A DNA stretch of 23,568 nucleotides from JTS-RE9 sp964649195 (GTDB lineage Bacteria > Planctomycetota > Phycisphaerae > Phycisphaerales > Phycisphaeraceae): contig CAZYPK010000076.1 in the NCBI GenBank assembly GCA_964649195.1, positions 1-23,568 of the forward strand, written 5' to 3'. Numbering within the stretch: position 1 is the first letter of the stretch; each line of letters begins with the position of its first letter. The notes under the pieces were generated by a model. It had not been told where the DNA came from. It did not search any database and saw only the letters and a program-made list of their open reading frames with translations. This document shows positions 22,549 to 23,568 of the stretch, one piece after another. The translations under genes and the position numbers were made by a program.

Positions 22549-23094
22549 TCACTTGGGCAGGTAGTTGAACTTCTGGCCGCCGACCGAAGCCTCGGCCATC
22601 AGGCCCGCTTCGCCGCCGACGAAGATCACCACGCCGTTCTCATACTTCGCGGCACCGCCCGCGCCCGCCTTGACCGCAACGGCGGAAGCCTGCGCCGCCA
22701 CGGCGAACCGCTCGGCCTTGAACTCGGCCAGGGCCTGCTCGGTCTCGAAGAAGATGATCTCGCGGTACGACTGCCCGCCGATCTGGAGGCCGATGGTCGC
22801 CTGTTTCAGATCGCAGTAACCCACCACGACGCCCTTCTCGAACAGCTCACCCTTCCCGTACGCTCCGCCCACGCCCACGCCGCCTTTGCCCACGCTGGGG
22901 AACACGGCATACCCGGCGCTGGAATCGAAGAACCGCGCGATGGAAGGATCTTCCGCCTTGAACTTGCGGATGGCCAATTCCACTTCCGAATGCAGCAGGG
23001 CTTTCGAGTCATCGGTGACCGGGGCCGTGGTGCAGCCGGCGATGAATGCCGAAACGAGAACGAACAAACCCGCGATTTTGAAGTTGCTTCGCAT
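22549..23094 (-). CDS. SYLF-domain (Ysc84-like) lipoprotein
   Basis: The 181-residue protein starts at ATG 23094 with AAAGGAG about 9 nt before it. The signal peptide ends in a lipobox FIAGC (Cys21), so it is a lipoprotein, probably periplasm-facing. The SYLF/Ysc84 domain (PF04366) covers about 45-181: FDSSAGYAVFPSVGKGGVGV, then GGAYGKGELFEKG, GLQIGGQSYREIIFF and a glycine-rich C-terminus. Bacterial SYLF proteins are thought to bind phosphoinositides or lipids; the cellular job is unproven. The gene converges on paralogue 2 across a 48-bp gap that holds no convincing terminator. Confidence 0.9.
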   Translation of the reverse strand: MRSNFKIAGLFVLVSAFIAGCTTAPVTDDSKALLHSEVELAIRKFKAEDPSIARFFDSSAGYAVFPSVGKGGVGVGGAYGKGELFEKGVVVGYCDLKQATIGLQIGGQSYREIIFFETEQALAEFKAERFAVAAQASAVAVKAGAGGAAKYENGVVIFVGGEAGLMAEASVGGQKFNYLPK

Positions 23095-23138
23095 CAGAAC
23101 ACTCCTTTGTAAGAATGAAGGGGAACCGAGATGACATG

Positions 23139-23235
23139 AGGAATTCCTGAATAACCTCACACCCAAGCCGCTTGCGGCTTCGCGATCCCCCGGTTCTCCC
23201 CGGTTCACGGTATATCGGGGGTTATTCAGAAGTCC
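23139..23235. repeat. TTCTGAATAACC palindromic element, full copy upstream of SYLF
   Basis: The arms extend beyond the usual ends: ATGACATGAGGAATTCCTGA on the left is mirrored by TCAGAAGTCCCATGTCAT on the right. The interior has AAGCCGCTTGCGGCTTCGC and ATCGGGGGTTATTCAG. It lies about 45 bp upstream of the SYLF start and so may overlap its promoter region. Confidence 0.9.
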
Positions 23236-23373
23236 CATGTCATCATTCTTGGCTTTGCATCGGACGGGTCAAACAGGTTTTCCTCCAAACGCCGCGAGAC
23301 ATCCGACAAGATGCGTTGCCGGCACGGGTTGCGATGCGGAAAAAGTTATCGATCACACCGATCGCCTGAATGC

Positions 23374-23568
23374 AGAGCCGCGACGTAACACGTCGCGGAG
23401 ATCAACAGCCTGAAGGGGTGTTCATACACACCCCGCGTCACAAGCCTCAAACATCCCCGCGCAACACGGACGCTCTCACCTGGCAACCTTCGTGAAACGG
23501 ACCATCCCTCTTTCCGTTCACGTCCGCGACTCGTTGAGTCGCGGCTCGCCAGCCGCGACGTAACACGT
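23374..23568. repeat. Inverted copy of the terminal CCGCGACKY element, plus start of another
   Basis: A unit from 23374 to about 23544 is the reverse complement of the units at 1-355: the CGACGT hairpin first, CCTGAAGGGGTGTTCA next, then CTTTCCGTTCACGTCCGCGA leading into the GAGTC hairpin. A second unit opens at about 23550 and runs off the window end. The stretch 23240-23373 between the SYLF promoter region and this repeat shows no gene. Confidence 0.92.

Noticed and set aside
1..23568. tRNA genes
   Set aside because: I found no cloverleaf with a GGTTCRA T-arm and acceptor pairing; the GGTTCGA at about 19134-19140 (minus strand) belongs to the 5S-like sequence.

Overview
The window reads as a GC-rich chromosomal contig from a planctomycete, most likely Phycisphaerae-like. 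The evidence is a DUF4175-like giant membrane protein followed by a Gln-rich secreted protein and an alpha/alpha-toroid (prenyltransferase/squalene-oxidase-like) secreted protein, an Uma2 protein, a PDZ plus jelly-roll secreted protein, a TPR-fused iron-trafficking (YggX-like) domain, and many dispersed palindromic repeats. No 16S or 23S gene is present, so the phylum call is inference. There are no phage genes, no CRISPR array and no recognisable full transposase.

Layout, left to right. 1-355: two tandem copies of a hairpin-ended repeat. 430-1686 (+): ROK-family regulator. 1771-2262 (+): addiction-module antitoxin with a duplicated domain, overlapping a truncated toxin cut off by a nested palindrome. 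2429-3241 (+): TSUP permease. 3253-3492: giant purine/pyrimidine hairpin. 3501-4310 (-): SAM methyltransferase. 4434-5519 (-): AI-2E family transporter. 5548-5720: compound repeats. 5710-6354 (-): TPR-YggX fusion. 6440-6567: AT-rich palindrome. 6594-8951 (-): membrane class III nucleotide cyclase with a sensor domain and HAMP. 8995-9633: three tandem 213-bp copies of the hairpin-ended repeat.

9762-17228 (+): a same-strand block holding the DUF4175-like protein, a Gln-rich secreted protein, a toroid protein, an Uma2 protein and a secreted protein with four beta-repeats. It is probably an envelope-associated module, with Uma2 a likely late arrival. 17439-18962 (-): PDZ/jelly-roll protein. 19080-19232: a 39-nt-arm stem enclosing a 5S-rRNA-like sequence (- strand). 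19376-20155 (+): aquaporin with an unusual pore. 20436-21107 (-): PlsY acyltransferase. 21372-22500 (+): three small secreted or membrane proteins, two of them paralogous. 22549-23094 (-): SYLF/Ysc84 lipoprotein. 23374-23568: the terminal repeat again, inverted relative to the left end.

The most striking property is the density and variety of palindromic, hairpin-ended intergenic elements. At least six sequence families occur, nearly every intergenic gap over 100 bp contains one, some are nested, and several supply or abut stop codons of neighbouring genes. The contig also starts and ends inside the same element. Next in interest are the TPR-YggX fusion, the 5S-like sequence in a long processing-type stem, and the aquaporin lacking the selectivity-filter arginine.
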